DNA of 64,000 bases from Cymbomonas tetramitiformis (GCA_001247695.2 LGRX02035202.1:62001-126000), one strand, 5' to 3'; shown: positions 11,670 to 23,270, numbered from the stretch's first letter. Program-made: numbers and translations. Notes: generated by a model from the sequence alone, not told the origin.

Positions 11670-12979
11670 TCAGCTGTTTTTCTCATCCTCTTCACCCTCA
11701 TCGGCGAACCCCTCATCAACTGACCCGAGGTCGAGCGAGGAGAAAGACATACTCGCAATCATGTAGTTCTTCATGAGCTCCCCATTGTCTTTCTTCATAC
11801 TCTGCAACACATCATCCTGAACGCGCTCCCACTTGAAGTCCTCTTCCGCAAATTCCTCCCGCAATTCCAGTATGCGACTTGCTGACGCCCGCATCTCGAA
11901 AGCTGAGTGCCGCAATAGTTTAGATAGCCACCTGACCGTCACAAAGGTACGCAGGGAACTCAGCCTCAGCTGATTCCAGTTTCGCTACGCGTGTGAAGGT
12001 AGCAGATAGAAAGAAAAGACGGGTACAAGGGAGCGACACGGTCTATCTGGTCGGCTGTCTATGATCCTGTTTTGGCCCTTACTGTTACGCATGATACCGC
12101 TTCCGTGATAGCTTCTCATGATCTGAGCCGAGCAGCACGACCCTTGCTGATCTGCCGTTTGCTTTTGTGCATTGCTGTGAGATGCCCTAGGTTGAGATAA
12201 TGAAGGATTGTACATGTGGCACATACCAGCGTCTGGTTCTTTAAACGAAACGAGCTGGAAGCAAGGATCTGAGGGGGGTGAGGCATGGACGCGTTCGATT
12301 GAGGATAAACGCTGAAAATCACTTACTCGTCTGAGCGTATCATGGGGTTTTCGTCCACAAAACTTTTGAGCTCCTGAAGCATCATTGCAGGGAGTTAGAA
12401 GCCTCCGCGCTCGAAAACGGGGCACATCTGTACCTTTTCACACGTTGCTAATAACAAGGACAGTAGAAAAACAAATTGGAGCGTAAGGCTTAGCGTGAAG
12501 TTCCCTTCGGTGTTTTTCGGAGTTTACGAGTTTTACACTTCCCACTATCGTGAAGCGTGAGGTGTGGGCCACAACATATTGCCAAGCCGACAATATGGCG
12601 TCAAAAAAGACGGCGGTACGACGTTTTTGACAAGTCGTTGAGGTGGTTTGAGAAGTTACAGGGCGGATACCGTGCTCAGATCGAAGTCGTCAGGTTCCTT
12701 CTCCCTTTCCTCCTCCTCGTTCAAAACCGTTCTGATCGCTACGAACGTGAAGAGCTTCTTTAGAGCGTCGGCCGCCTTCTCCTCTGGGGTCATGCCACCG
12801 AAAGAATCAGTAGGCACGAACATTTTAGACACCGTTGTACATTGTTCACGCCCACGTAGTGCCTGCTGTTTTGACTGACCAGTTTTTCTTGCAAAGCGCT
12901 GTTGCTTGCACGTGTGTATGGATCTCCGAACGAGTTGTTTTGACACTAGTTGAGATTGTAAGGGTTGAGAAAAAAACAT
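11670..12979 (-). CDS. rbcX: RbcX, Rubisco assembly chaperone (two exons)
   Basis: RbcX is a small homodimeric chaperone that binds the C-terminal tail of the Rubisco large subunit and helps RbcL8 cores assemble in the plastid. Exon 1 is 12,979-12,671 and exon 2 is 11,984-11,670, giving 207 aa. The intron (12,670-11,985, 686 bp) starts GTATCC, ends in a pyrimidine-rich tract plus GCGTAG, and joins the exons in phase 0. Residues 58-66 (DSFGGMTPE) and the following EKAADALKKLFTFVAIRTVL match the conserved N-terminal signature of the family. Exon 2 carries WLSKLLRH, then RILELREEFAEEDFKWE and QSMKKDNGELMKNYM, the conserved C-terminal half. The first 50 residues are rich in Ser, Gln, Arg and Lys and poor in acidic residues, fitting a plastid transit peptide. 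The ATG at 12,977-12,979 is the first in frame; a longer 5' exon is possible. The central segment after the junction is weakly conserved, so the acceptor could be slightly misplaced. Confidence 0.8.
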
Positions 12980-13454
12980 TTCGTATGCGCTTCTAAATTG
13001 AAAAAGATGGATATTGATAGCTACAAGTGATGCCACTTGACGGGAATGATTTTCATTTCCTCTTTCCTGGAAAGTTTATGCATCTAGCATCACTAGCTTG
13101 AAGCTTCAACCTTCGCTTGTTTGTGTTACCTTCATCCGATCGTATGTTTAAGAGTCGATTTTTGAGAGGGGACGGAGATTGGTATATCATTTTGGCAATC
13201 TTGGCCAATCACAGTGTTAAGAAGTGTGATTCACGATGTGATTCATCCTTAACACTGTGAGTCCCATTCTATGGATTGGTGTCACGTCACGTCGACCTAC
13301 CGCTGTGACCGTCGGCAGTCGGTCACCAGTTTATAGAATGAAATTTTCCCATTAGATTACCGTAAGCCCTCCCCGCGACACGACGTAGAATCGGTTTTCT
13401 AATCAGCTGCGGCTACATAGCCCAGCTTGCATGACACATATGACACATATGTGA
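12980..13454. other. Probable rbcX upstream region
   Basis: This stretch lies between the rbcX start and the right inverted-repeat arm and should contain its promoter. A palindromic tract occurs at about 13,209-13,262, where cacagtgttaag and ccttaacactgtg are inverted copies around a gtgattcac core. A second copy of the word cggttttctaatcagctgcg ends the stretch. Confidence 0.4.
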
Positions 13455-13925
13455 ATGGAACCCGGCCGGTGCACTGCGTGTGGAATTACAAAAATAATAA
13501 TACGAAAAATCCAGATGTGCCACAACCAAGGACTCCCGTCAGACAGGAATCAGGGTCCCACGACCCGACTGCCGACCCCAGCCTTCTGCATGCGGGCACA
13601 CGCCCCTCGTGCCAAAGGACTGAGGCCTGCAAATAATATCATTACCCTAAAGAGTACAGACTATGGACCTAAAATGCTATGCTAGGGCTGAAACCCTCAA
13701 AAAGCATAATTACCCGCTCCAGCTCAGAGTCAGGCAAGACAGCAATAGCAAAGCCGTCACCTAGCAAAGCCTACTGAACAGTGCCTAGATGAGAAGCAGC
13801 ATGAGGTAGCTTCGCAGCCCCCCACCGAAGGATCACTATAGCTACCTCTCATCACAGCGGTCGGCACTGAACAGGCACAGGTCCTAGTCTCCTCTACCTA
13901 CACTCTAATGAGCCGACTGCCCCTC
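13455..13925 (-). repeat. Right arm of long inverted repeat
   Basis: Reverse-complement partner of 7,937-8,395. The best-conserved blocks are aacccggccggtgcactgcg, gagtacagactatggac, gcataattacccgctccag and gaggtagcttcgcagcccccc. The arm is followed by about 800 bp without a partner on the left, then by a weaker match near 14,745-14,860, so an insertion or a deletion separates the two parts. Confidence 0.8.
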
Positions 13926-15001
13926 TGCGGGCCGGATCTGCACGGCCTCCAGCTCAGAGCCCAGCTGCTCCAGGTCCTCCAAGTCCTGCAGCTCCTGCAC
14001 TGAAAGCGGCCTCTCCTCATCCGTACCTGAATCACAAGGGAGGGCGGGTGGGAAAGTCCACACAAGTCCACAGTAACACGGCAAGAGGCCCTCTCAGTCC
14101 GTAGCTGGCCTCTTATGCCTCCGACTGATCAGAAAACCTCAGTTTTCAGATCTGCTCCGGATGACAGTCATACTGCCTGTCATCCTACACTGATCAGAAA
14201 ACCATCAGTCATCTGAAATACTGGTACAAATCTGCCCCTGAAATGCAACGGAGCCGCGTCATCGGAAATTCAGGGTTTGGGCTGATTTTTGATGCAATGT
14301 ATGATTTTTCCTGGCCGCAAAATTTCATCTTCGCTTACGAGCCTTTCCAGACCTACTAGTATGCGTCTAAGGAAGCATACTGGCGGGTCCTTGCTGCTCG
14401 GTTGTTGTCTGGTAACAAGAACTGAGGAAAATCTTAGAATGGCGTGTGATTTGACTCGCTCAACCCTCGGAACGCTCAATCGAGCATCCGCTATATACCC
14501 CGCTCGCTCGTGGGGTATATCGGATGATGGCAACCGATGCGCAAGAGTCTCAGCATTCCAAAACTGTACCTAATTCATTAACGCGCGTAGCGAGGCGAAA
14601 GTTACGGAGGCGAATTTGGTGGCGAATCTGCCGAATATATCCGCAGTTGGACTGTATATTCGATGTGACAGATAATCAGAATCGATCATCGGGGAGAATA
14701 CTCAGTCTCTTCCCGTTATATGTTCGGGGTCTAGGGTTCCGGGACCGGTGACAGTCATACACCCTAACTATAGGAATGACAGTCGAGGCGTCACTTCCAG
14801 CACACCACCTAGGGTGGTGACTGGCAAACTAGGTGGTCACGGAACTGAAACAAACACCTACTCAACTTCGGCGGAAATAAGCATCCTACAGGAGAACCTG
14901 TCCTTTCTGGCAGGTTAACTCCCGAAACTAGCAGTCAGTGAGGCATATTGCAGAATACATATACAGTTAAAACCCTAAATTAAGCCCATCTTGGGGCAAC
15001 C
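13926..15001. other. Spacer before the chromovirus
   Basis: No gene is supported. Near 14,100-14,215 the word ctgatcagaaaacc occurs twice within about 70 bases. At about 14,481-14,526 the block gcatccgctatataccccgc is followed by an inverted copy (gcgtggggtatatcggatg), a likely hairpin. The last five bases (14,997-15,001, caacc) are the left target duplication of the chromovirus. Confidence 0.4.
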
Positions 15002-15627
15002 TGTCAGGGATATGACCGATGACATATGTGTCATACATGTCATACCATGTCATGTCATATCATGTCATGTCATGTCATGTCATATCATGTCATGTCATGT
15101 CATGTCATGTCATGTCATGTCATGTCATGTCATGTCATGTCATGTCATGTCATGTCATGTCATGTCATGTCATATGTTATAATGACATACGGTCGTCGAG
15201 TATCGTCAGTACGGTCGACTATGACATGTACAGTCATACTATATGTCATCCACTCACCATCGATGAGTGACATCTGTCATCGAGAGGCTGATTACAGCAT
15301 CTCGATGATGAAGCAAGACAGTTCTTGAAGAACAAACTGTTCTGAAAGGACGCGTCTTCGCTTCAAGCATGAATTGGACACCATGCGGGTATCATATGGC
15401 TAATTCGATCAGCCGATACTGTTAGTTCACCCAATGCCCTCGGGTTCACAACCCGATAGTGGTAACGCTTGAGAAGCGTGGGGGCATTGGCGTATATGAG
15501 AGATCATTGAGCTCAAGCAGTAGATTCTGGATACCAGACTGCACTCATACCCATTAATACTTGTTGCGAGTTGCTACTGTTCAATAGCAACCGCATAATC
15601 TGAAAGGTTGAATATACAACCTTGACA
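15002..15627 (+). repeat. 5' LTR of chromovirus
   Basis: 626 bp, TG...CA ends. It matches 32,453-33,014 throughout except for a longer (CATGT)n tract and about ten scattered differences, including a 4-bp indel (accatcgatgagtg against accatgagtg). Directly inside, 15,628-15,640 reads ttggtattcttct; the TGGTAT start is what a tRNA-primed binding site would give. Confidence 0.95.
15046..15173. repeat. (CATGT)n pentanucleotide repeat in the 5' LTR
   Basis: About 25 CATGT units with a few CATAT interruptions; the purest run is about 15,086-15,173. The same position in the 3' LTR (about 32,527-32,564) has only seven or eight units. The open frames reading MSCHV repeats here are artefacts of the five-base period. 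Confidence 0.95.
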
Positions 15628-16071
15628 TTGGTATTCTTCTCGTCCACGCGACAAACGAAGACACATAAGAGTGTGCAGTGCAGCAATAGATATAATAATA
15701 AAACATTTACGCTAGCAAAGGGGACAAAGTCCTGAGAGTGCGGTAACCCTGCAAAGCAGGCTAGTGAAAACACCAGGGGCTACTCCCTCTGCTATAGCGC
15801 GCCCACAAAGGGGCTCAACCCACTTTTCAGCAGGGTGACATCTAGAGAAAAAGCTAGGTGCTAAGCAAAAAACTCTAGAGGATGGAGAAGCAGCCATGGT
15901 CGGGTGAGTGGAGGGGTGGCTGAAACTGAGCGGTGGGGAGGGAAGTCGAAGAATGTTAAGGGGGTATTTGGAGACGTTGAGGAAGGGGTCAGGGGTGGGC
16001 GGGGAGGGGGTGGGAGGGGGGGGGCTCCCTAGGGGACAGAGAAACATCTTATATCGCAAGACTTATGAAAA

Positions 16072-16620
16072 TTATTTCAGGAGGGTTTGAAGAAAGTCGT
16101 TTGATTGCTGCACAGCTTCTGTTTCTGTCATGGTCTCACTGCTCAAGATGTCAACTGTATGCGGGTTAGTGTTCAGGGTGGTGGTGGTGTTTAACAGAAA
16201 CACGTCTCGCCTGTTTTTGGTGTGTTGCCTACAGATTCTTGAAAGTTTTTTAAGGAGAGGTTTAATCTTGCCACGGGGAACACCTATCGTGTTGAGGACA
16301 GTACCAAAGAAGGGAGGGAGGTACCCCATAAGTGTAAGTACTTTGGGCCATTTCACGGTGCTTATGAAGGGCTTGGAATTTGCATTGGTGATTGTCGTGT
16401 CATGGTGACCACCATAATAATGCTCAGCATCATTCTGATGATAGGGAGGGTCTTGAGTGGGCCATGGGCACAGCGAAGAAGGAAGTACTTTGTCGCTTTC
16501 GTTCAGAACTTCATTCCAAATATCAGGGCTGACTCCTATTGTATATTGTATATGGTATATTGTGTATGTAACAGGTTCGCGCATACATACAGGCGACCGT
16601 GATCGCACATATACGAACAT
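16072..16620 (-). CDS. Unrecognised antisense ORF in chromovirus leader
   Basis: The ORF is 182 codons from an ATG at 16,618-16,620 to a stop at 16,072-16,074, opposite in direction to gag and pol. From about residue 28 on (SPDIWNEVLNESDKV, later KWPKVLTLMGYLPPFFGTVL) the composition is that of a normal protein, while the first 27 residues come from repetitive AT-rich sequence and may not be coding. No family is recognised. It may be a captured host exon, an additional antisense gene of the element, or chance. Confidence 0.3.
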   Translation of the reverse strand: MFVYVRSRSPVCMREPVTYTIYHIQYTIGVSPDIWNEVLNESDKVLPSSLCPWPTQDPPYHQNDAEHYYGGHHDTTITNANSKPFISTVKWPKVLTLMGYLPPFFGTVLNTIGVPRGKIKPLLKKLSRICRQHTKNRRDVFLLNTTTTLNTNPHTVDILSSETMTETEAVQQSNDFLQTLLK

Positions 16621-18848
16621 ATATCGAATAATAACATCCGCTGCAGAATCAACAACGAACGGAGTGCGCGAGGAATTACCGTTGCGAACGCATTCGCAAT
16701 ATCGCTCGCATAAATATCGTCAGAAAATAACAGCGACAAGGTGTGTTCACTGTATACAGATCGCACAGACATGTTGTTATCATTCGCAGGGTTGGTACGA
16801 TATGCGACATACGGACGCGCGAATGATTAAATCGTCATCAGTATGTATGATCCGTACGCGCGATGGCATTCGTACCATGCGACACATACCGGCGACATAA
16901 ATGTTCACCACCGCAGCGACATGCATCAACGACAGTGATGATTCGCTATTCGCACTAATTGTTCAGTGCAACGCACGCATAAAAAATTTCGTTATTGCAA
17001 ATGATTTACAAAAATCGCTCGTCGACGCGCATACGATGATTTAGCTTGTCAACATATGCGCACACCTGCTATGATTTCATCATGCTCAGGGGACGCGCGA
17101 TGAAAGCGCATAATGCATACATGCAGCACGCTATTCAATATCTGTGACGCGCGCACATAGCATACAGAGATGATGTTTGTTCAATTACTGGCAAATGTAC
17201 ATACAAAGTTTGCAGTCGGACACATAATATAACATCAGATGAATATTGATGTTGTGCAGTCATATGTGTGTGTACCATGCAGCATACACCACATGTGCAG
17301 CATACACCATACATACAGTATATACCAAGTGTATGCAACAATACTATGCAGCACAATACCATGCAGCAATACCATGCAGCATAATACCACCATATTATAC
17401 TGTGATATATATGTACACATGTATACATCCAACTTGATCACGATAACAGTTGGCATACATAGGCATATATAACAGTGCATCATGGAAGTATTGCAAATTT
17501 AAAAAGTAAGGGCTTACTTTAAATCACCATATAGTTCTGTCGATCGACTTGGTGACTGTTTGTCCGCGCCTAACCGACCACAGGCTTGTACCCTGTGGAA
17601 CCGGGGGTTGAATAAGCAATACAACCATGTTACACTGTATAGATGCACATCTCATATACATACCAGATGTTGCATTAATATATCACATAGCATACCTGCT
17701 GTGCCAGTTTAAATTATAAACGAACCCACTTGGTATAGGGTGCCGCTCATGATCATCAAGACAATAATTAGCTCGGTATTTCCTGACGTAAGATTTGGGA
17801 TGGGATACTATTCTACTGTTGATCAATGAAAGGAATACTCACCAGAGCCATGTGTGAAATATACCAATCAACTCGTCATTCACGATGAGATATGCAGGAT
17901 TACAACCACCAACCAAATTGATATATATCATGTTAGCTACATGCTGTGCATTGGTATACAGATCATCTTATATGATAAATCAATTTGCTTTAGTGTACTA
18001 AATCAGAAAGTACCTATATAATACATAAGTCACTGACATCATTAAGTATGTTGACATTACACTGACTCACTAAGTGTATATGATCAAGTATTATATCAAC
18101 ATATGATACATAGATACCATCCAACGAACACATGTGCGTGTTGGATGTCAAGCGATGGCGATACATATGGGACAGGATAAAACAACCTGCTGAAGGGCTG
18201 GATGGAGAATATCTCCAGACCCGAAGGCAGTATACAATGCTCAAATAAACAGTTGGTCACTGTTGAGCACTGTCCATGCATCCCACACAATCGCAGGAGC
18301 AACTTCATTATCTACTTATGCATCATGACAATTGAATCAGAAACCTGATCACAATTCAGTGCATACTTTGTACAGTCAATCAGAAATTCAACATGATATC
18401 TGACAAAGTAGATAATAGAAATACTATGAGCATTTGCTCCAACTACTTAGTATCTGGGTGGCGACACCACCCAGAGAACTATCATAGATCCAAAGATATA
18501 AAGCAGATCTCCAGCAGACTCACTCGTGAGACTTTGCAATGCGATCGACTGCCAAAGACAGGCGACAGAACCAAGGAGCAATCTCGCCTGAAAAGGTCAT
18601 CTACGGAGTTGATAGTCCTAAGTAAGTTAAAAACTATCTGACAGACATCAGTCAGTGACTACAAGTCATTGTTGATAAAACACACATTATCACCACTTTT
18701 TGCATGGTCGTGGGTTTCAATCAGCAAAACCCCATGTGTTGACCATCACATATCTTCACGAAAATGCCATGAAAAATATCATGTGTAAAAGTGAGATATG
18801 TTACATGAGTTATATAAGATGTACACATTGCTATATATATATATATAT

Positions 18849-19014
18849 GTTATGTTATGAGCGCGCTTTGGCATGAGCGCGCCAGGCGCGCTCATGATTA
18901 GCACAAGCGCGCCGATTAGCGCGCTTGCGCTAAACAGTTTCTGGCACAAGCGCGCCTGGCGCGCTCATGCTAAAAATCGGCGCTCATGTGCGCGCGGCGC
19001 GCTCATAACGTAAC
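18849..19014. mobile_element. GC-rich fold-back MITE inside an (AT)n tract
   Basis: The ends are inverted copies: gttatgttatgagcgcgc on the left, and gcgcgctcataacgtaac on the right. The 166-bp body is almost wholly built of gagcgcgcc/ggcgcgctc words, including the near-perfect palindrome catgagcgcgccaggcgcgc. It is flanked on both sides by (AT)n (about 18,832-18,848 and 19,015-19,032), consistent with insertion at TA. No coding capacity. Confidence 0.75.
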
Positions 19015-19059
19015 ATATATATATATATATATGGCCAAAAACAGTGAAAATGGGTAAAA

Positions 19060-19400
19060 TCCTATTGCGGGAGATTTCAAAATTGAAATTTGGACTCGAT
19101 TTTTTCACGGAATATCATTTTATGCCTATTAAGGTACCTGAAAAATATTAAGTGCACATTCATATCTCATGTAACACCCTAAAAATCTTGTGTGTAACAC
19201 CTAGGGGTGTACATAGTGGCTGAATGCGTGAAAAACTCACACGCATGATTTCAAAATGAAAATTTGGGTCAATTTTTTTTCGCTGATCCAATTTTTCACC
19301 TATTGATAAATATACCCAAAATATTTCAGCACTTGTAACACCCTGTAACACCCTGAAAATCACGTGTAAAAACTAGGGGTGTAACATACCTCCTAGATAC
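19060..19400. repeat. Diverged tandem pair, about 165-170 bp unit
   Basis: Two copies share the order ttcaaaatgaaaatttgg, a t-rich tract, tgtaacaccct, then ctaggggtgtaacata or a close variant. The word gtaacaccc also recurs alone at about 19,501-19,511. The function is unknown; it lies 500 bp upstream of gag. Confidence 0.6.
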
Positions 19401-19906
19401 CACGTGGTAAACGGTGACATATTAAATGCAGTTTTGCTTTAATTCCTTCAGGAAATGTTCATACTGCTTAAATTTGATATAATTAGGTGTTACTGATACC
19501 ATGTAACACCCTTATGTCACTATAGGTGATAAGGGTCGCAGTAACCCTACACACCCTAAAATGCCACTATATAATAGTGAAACACTCTGCGTTTGGCATT
19601 TTGGTCATGCTGAAATCAGCACATTCATGACCAATATATCGGGCAACAACCCAATAACTGTAAGGCAACAACCCAATAACTGTACAGCTGCTTCCTATTG
19701 GAATTGCATGCTTCTTGATGAGGTAATAGGCACTTGACAACTGCCTGTGGGGTTCACACTTCCTTGAGGGGGGAAGAAGGTGGAACCATATATATACTTC
19801 ATCTCATTATATCAATGTACAAAAATAATACATGTACTATATATATATATATCACACACACACACATCCATTTTGAAGGTTTTGTTGGTGTGGTGTTTTT
19901 TTTTAG

Positions 19907-21313
19907 ATGGCAGAAGAACCAGCAGTTATACCAGCTATAGATCAAGATCCGACTAACTGGTACTTTGACATTCTGGGTTCTTATGATCATTTCAGCAGAT
20001 TCAAAATACCTTCATGGTTAAAGGGTTATGCTGACACACAGACCCGGTATGATCAGATAGAATATTTCGATGCCATCAGCATAATGAAGACAGACATGAG
20101 TCGGTACAGAGATCCAGAGACTGAGCCTAAGGAACCAGATGAGGATTACTCAGAGGATAATCCCCCGCCTGCATTTACAGATCCAGATGATGGTCAGGCC
20201 ACCGCAGCATTAATTCCAGCCGCAATTGTCCCTAAGGCGAAAATGAATACACCGAAGGAGTACAAAGTCGGACAGGATGCGGAGGTTTGGATGGATACAG
20301 TAGACAGATATTTTCAGTTTACATATCCAGGTGCACCAGACAAGGATCTCATCACAGTCTTCCTCACGTTCATTCAGAATAATGACAGACACTATTTTCA
20401 GGTCGTGGCTAAAACACCAGATGCCACGTATGAAGATGTCATGAATACATTCCTCAGACAGTTCGGAAATCCCCACAAGCGATCAGTTGCCAAAAAGCAT
20501 CTTATGGCACTGCAGCAGGGTAACCAGACTTTTGCAGATTACCTACGCACATTCACATCACTGGCTTCTCTAGCATCAGTTGATTTGGATGATGTCTTGA
20601 TCAAGGCCAGATTAGTCAGTAACATGGAGTCAGACCTTCGGAAACAGTTTCATCTCAGATTTCTGACAGAGGATGAAAGGAATGACCTGTCGTGGGCACA
20701 GACCACACAGGTCCTGCTCGATTTGAATTATGTAGTTCATTCGAAGCAGGCAGAGACCCTTCACTATAGGGGACAGAAGGAATAGTCAGGAGGCCCAGTC
20801 AGGAAAGATAAGGACAAGGGCCGTGGCAATAAGCCATATGACAGAGCCAACCAGAATCGAGGCAACCAGAATCAGAATGCCAACCAGAATTTCCAGAGAA
20901 ATAAAGGAAAAGGCAAAGGAAAAGGCAAGGGGAAAGGAAAAGGAAAAGGAACAGCAGCAAATCCTCCCCAGCCTTGTCAGCGTTGTGGTCGTCCTGGTCA
21001 CATAAAAAAGGATTGCTTCGCCACCACCACAGCAGATGGAAATGCCATACAAGGCAAGCCTCCGGCTCCCAATCCTGGATATCGTCAGTATAATCAGAAC
21101 AGAGGACAACAGCAGCAGAATAATCGGGGTGCTAAAAACGAGTCTAACAAACTTGTAAAAACAGTCAACACCCTGGTTAAGGAGCTACAGAATCAGCAGA
21201 GCATCAATTCAGCAATTGCAGCTCCAGATACAGCTCCAGCATCAACTCCAGCTCCTCAGGGAAACTCTCCGGGTACTGCACAGGTACCAGTGATGAGGGC
21301 ACCCCAAAGATAA
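19907..21313 (+). pseudogene. gag: Chromovirus gag (capsid and zinc-knuckle nucleocapsid), interrupted by TAG
   Basis: Gag forms the particle and packages the element RNA. The frame starts at ATG 19,907 and reads to TAA 21,311-21,313 (468 codons) but has an in-frame TAG at 20,783-20,785 (codon 293). Codons around 125-270 carry the retrotransposon gag domain (VFLTFIQNN..HYFQVV, LRQFGNPHKR, QTFADYLRTFTSLA, ARLVSNMESDLRKQF). After the TAG the same frame continues with a Lys/Gly-rich stretch and a zinc knuckle, CQRCGRPGHIKKDC (CX2CX4HX4C), at about 20,974-21,015. Uninterrupted coding on both sides of the TAG, in a Gln-rich context where CAG is common, suggests one C-to-T change; programmed read-through cannot be excluded. 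The tail overlaps the protease frame, offset by -1. Confidence 0.9.
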
Positions 21314-21996
21314 ATCAGCCTGAAAATGCCACTGAAGCAAGTGGCCGGGTTGAGAGTATCTCGGAAGAAGTCCTTTCCAGTCTGACATTACAGTTCCAGC
21401 AGATGGATACTCCCTTAGAACACATCGCACAGATGCGATCTCAGACAGCACAGCTGAAATCACAGAAGAAGCTGTTGTTATACAAAGGGAAAGTATATGG
21501 ACAGAGTACTCACATTTTGGTAGATCCAGGAGCTACATCGTCATTTATCGACAGACAGTTCGCTTCTCAGCTTGGTATATCACCAACAGACTCATCATCA
21601 TTCTCAGTGGGATCGGCTGGAGGAAGCCAATTACCATGTACATCCTATCTTCCCAATGCTACATTCACGCTGGGTAAGTATAAGGATACAGAAGATTTCT
21701 ATATCATTGACATGAAACCCTTCACAGTCATCCTGGGACAGGATTGGTTGGAAAGAAGGAACCCACACATTGACTTCCAGTCCAAGAATATGACGATCAC
21801 CAGGAAACACTCATCAGGTTCCAGTGTTCGTACAGTTCTGTCCAGAGTTGAACAGACTCCAGATTCAGATGACCTTCCTGAAATGGAATTGGTCAGTGCC
21901 ACCACTATGAGGAAGCACCTACGACGTATGCGATCCAGTGGGTCGGCTGAAGAAGCCGTAGCTTATCTTTTTTTCTCTCTCAGAGGTCGATGGTGA
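21314..21996 (+). pseudogene. pol: Chromovirus pol, aspartic protease part
   Basis: The retropepsin domain cleaves the Gag-Pol polyprotein. The frame is -1 relative to gag and already open within the 3' end of gag (about 21,270), as in elements that make Gag-Pol by -1 frameshifting. Catalytic motif LVDPGATSSFID lies at about 21,520-21,555 (DPGA in place of the textbook DSGA or DTGA, a common variant in chromoviruses), followed by the flap region and VILGQDWLERRNP. Coding shifts frame at about 21,970-21,985, at the T7 run in tatctttttttctctc; the last residues before the stop at 21,994-21,996 are therefore out of frame. The shift is most simply a one-base indel. Confidence 0.85.
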
Positions 21997-22690
21997 ATTG
22001 GTCATGGCAGCAGCAGACTCAGACACCACTATGGAAGACCCAAAGGTCACAGCAGCACGTGATCTAATCAGAGAAGACTTTTCAGATATTTTCCAGGAGG
22101 ATCTTCCAGCTGGCCATAGGCCAGAACGGTTTGAAGGTGGATATCATCGCATCAACATTGAACCTGGGCATAAGCCACCATCACAGCCAGTTCGTACTAT
22201 TTTAGTGCCTATGATGGAGGAGCTCAAACGACAGATCATCAAATATGTCGAACTGGGTATCCTTCGTCCATCATCATCACCATATGGATGTCCAATCATT
22301 TTCGCTCCTAAGCCAGGGGGGAAGTGGAGGATGTGCTGTGATTATCGAGCCCTTAATAACATCACCATAAAGGACACGTATCCATTGCCACCTCACGATA
22401 CCCTTCTTGAACAGCTTAAAGGGGCACGATGGTTTAGCAGATTTGATTTCAATCAGTTCTTCCATCAGATACCCATACATCCAGACGACATTCACAAGAC
22501 AGCAATACGTACCAGATACGGTTCATATGAGTGGACAGTGATGTCTTTCGGGTTAACTAACGCTCCTGCGACCGCTCTACGTGTTGGAAATCGAGCATTC
22601 TTTGACTTCATCGATCAGTTCTTGGTCATTTTCATTTCATGGATGACGCCATAGTGTACAGTCCAGATTTTGACAGCCACGTGAAGCATG
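21997..22690 (+). pseudogene. pol: Chromovirus pol, reverse transcriptase N-terminal part
   Basis: The fingers and palm begin with ELGILRPSSSPYGCPI and KPGGKWRMCCDYRALN, then DTYPLP, WFSRFDFNQFFHQIPI and the thumb-side SFGLTNAPAT. The catalytic FMDD box is present at about 22,638-22,649, but it is in a different frame from the upstream region. A short duplication (attttc followed by atttc, about 22,628-22,638) adds five bases just before it. Beyond FMDD the text reads AIVYSPDFDSHVKH and is then broken at 22,690 by the insertion of the 5,838-bp element. Confidence 0.9.
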
Positions 22691-22929
22691 CCCTACAAAT
22701 TTAGGAATCGTAGGTAGGGCCATGTTTGCCTTGTATCTACCTTGTGTCTGGATGGCCAAAAACCACGACCAGACATGGCCATGTTTAGTCAGTTTTTAAG
22801 CGGCGCAACACAACCCAAGTAAGGCCATGTTTGGTCGTGGTTTTTGGCCTTACTTACCCCTTACTTACCTTGTACCTACCCAATGTCTAACGCACCATAC
22901 GTACGCACGTGAATGCATGAATCACTTAG

Positions 22930-23270
22930 ACATTGGGTAGATACAAGGTAAGTATGGCCATGTTTATACATAAACAAGGTAAGTAGGGCCCTACCTATCA
23001 TGTATCTGTACTCAAGTACAAGGTAAGTATGGCCATGTTTATACATAAACAAGGGTAAGTAGGGCCCTACCTATCATGTATCTATATCCAAGTACAAGGT
23101 AAGTATGGCCATGTTTATACATAAACAAGGGTAAGTTTGGCCTTACCTATCATGTGTTTATTCTCAAGTAATGATCAAACATGGCCATGTTTATACATAA
23201 ACAAGGGTAAGTATGGCCTTACCTATCATGTGTTTATTCTCAAGTACTGATCAAACATGGCCATGTATAT
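22930..23270 (+). repeat. 76-bp tandem repeat, left subterminal
   Basis: The word tacataaacaag recurs at 22,967, 23,042, 23,118 and 23,194, so the unit is 75-76 bp. Each unit reads roughly atggccatgtttatacataa, then aagtagggccctacctatca, then a ctcaagtac word. The same unit, in the same orientation, is found near the right end of the element. Confidence 0.9.

Larger units (their letters stand above)
15628..19906. other. Oversized chromovirus leader between 5' LTR and gag
   Basis: No element gene is on the plus strand here. The stretch is AT-rich, with direct and inverted short repeats: gcatacacca-type words near 17,280-17,390 and a palindrome aaagtaagggcttacttt at about 17,502-17,519. It also holds a G-rich tract at 15,960-16,025, the fold-back element at 18,849-19,014, and a tandem pair at about 19,060-19,400. 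Some of the 4.3 kb is probably further inserted DNA whose ends could not be identified. Confidence 0.5.

Noticed and set aside
14991..15328. Open frames encoding MSCHV repeats
   Set aside because: Product of the CATGT simple repeat; a five-base unit reads open in all three frames.
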